From Chloroflexota bacterium (lineage in GTDB: Bacteria; Chloroflexota; Dehalococcoidia; DSTF01; JACRBR01), in the NCBI GenBank assembly GCA_016213125.1, contig JACRBR010000097.1, positions 1-5,435 of the forward strand: 5,435 bases of DNA. The letters are read 5' to 3'. Below are positions 5,168 through 5,435 of the stretch, piece after piece. Position numbers and translations under genes: made by a program. The notes under the pieces are model-generated. The model had not been told where the DNA came from. It did not search any database and saw only the letters and a list, made by a program, of their open reading frames with translations. Numbering within the stretch: position 1 is the first letter of the stretch; the number at the start of each line of letters is the position of its first letter.

Positions 5168-5434
5168 CTAAGGGAACATGTCTTTTTCGGCGGGGCGGAT
5201 TAGCTGCGATGTGGTGGCGTCCTCCGACGGGGTGTAGGTGGCGCCGCGGATGATGGCGACGGGGACGCGGTCGAGCTTGCCGTGGACGAGCTCGGCGGCG
5301 GCGGCGAGTTCGTCGACGACGGCCATCTGGGTGACGCGCAGCTCGTAGCCGGCGGGGTCCAGCTGGCCGGCGTAGTCGATGACGGGGGCGATGCCGGCGA
5401 TGCCGATGGCGAAGTTCACGTGGCCCTCGCGCCA
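5168..5434 (-). CDS. cofE: Coenzyme F420-0:L-glutamate ligase, C-terminal part
   Basis: Adds glutamate residues to F420-0 using GTP, completing the deazaflavin cofactor F420. Only the last 88 residues are in the window; the frame is open to the right edge. Recognised by WREGHVNFAIGIAGIAP, where the WREG-NxAIGxAG block is typical of CofE, followed by a D-AG-LD--GYEL stretch, AVVDELAAAAELVHGK, the near-invariant VPVAIIRG, and the ending LIRPAEKDMF. The protein stops right after the ligase domain, so it is the stand-alone CofE type and not an FbiB with a fused C-terminal nitroreductase-like domain. It converges on mnmA with 114 bp between stops. A GTG at 5419 lies inside the conserved block and is not a real start. 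F420 biosynthesis narrows the likely host among bacteria. Confidence 0.88.
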   Translation of the reverse strand, partial: WREGHVNFAIGIAGIAPVIDYAGQLDPAGYELRVTQMAVVDELAAAAELVHGKLDRVPVAIIRGATYTPSEDATTSQLIRPAEKDMFP

Positions 5435-5435
5435 C

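Noticed and set aside
5168..5419. Small complete gene starting at GTG 5419
   Set aside because: Conserved CofE residues continue upstream of the GTG to the window edge, so this is a partial larger gene.
1..5435. A novel defence, secretion or mobile system
   Set aside because: All genes belong to well-known core families; no toxin-antitoxin, nuclease, recombinase, reverse transcriptase or transposase was found.

Overview
The window is GC-rich bacterial chromosomal DNA carrying seven recognisable genes, all housekeeping or cofactor genes. No mobile element, CRISPR array or RNA gene was seen. Bacterial-type HolB, TsaE, RsfS and MnmA together with the F420 enzyme CofE exclude an archaeon and point to an F420-making bacterium. 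Chloroflexota is my best guess, from the look of HolB and MnmA and the types of intergenic repeat, with Actinobacteriota as the main alternative. This placement is an inference.

Layout: (1) 2-1497, minus strand: a two-gene unit, a metallophosphoesterase followed 2 bp later by the clamp-loader gene holB, which runs off the left edge. (2) 1498-1701: a divergent spacer with two inverted repeats. (3) 1702-3182, plus strand: thiL and tsaE, coupled by a 4-bp GTGA stop/start overlap. (4) 3183-3440: a convergent spacer with dispersed-repeat-like palindromes. (5) 3441-3785, minus strand: rsfS, which has no ordinary start codon where the domain begins. (6) 3786-3961: a divergent spacer with a probable rsfS promoter and a degenerate purine-rich tandem array ending at the mnmA start. 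(7) 3962-5053, plus strand: mnmA. (8) 5054-5167: a convergent spacer with three 16-bp repeats and a strong hairpin. (9) 5168-5434, minus strand: the 3' end of cofE, cut by the right edge.

The genes serve separate core functions: DNA replication (holB), thiamine diphosphate synthesis (thiL), tRNA modification (tsaE for t6A at position 37, mnmA for s2U at position 34), ribosome dormancy (rsfS) and F420 polyglutamylation (cofE). I see no evidence of a new multi-gene system. The points most worth a second look are the start of rsfS, repeats filling every long spacer, the break in the usual thiL-tsaE-tsaB-rimI-tsaD order after tsaE, and a marked strand bias at third codon positions.
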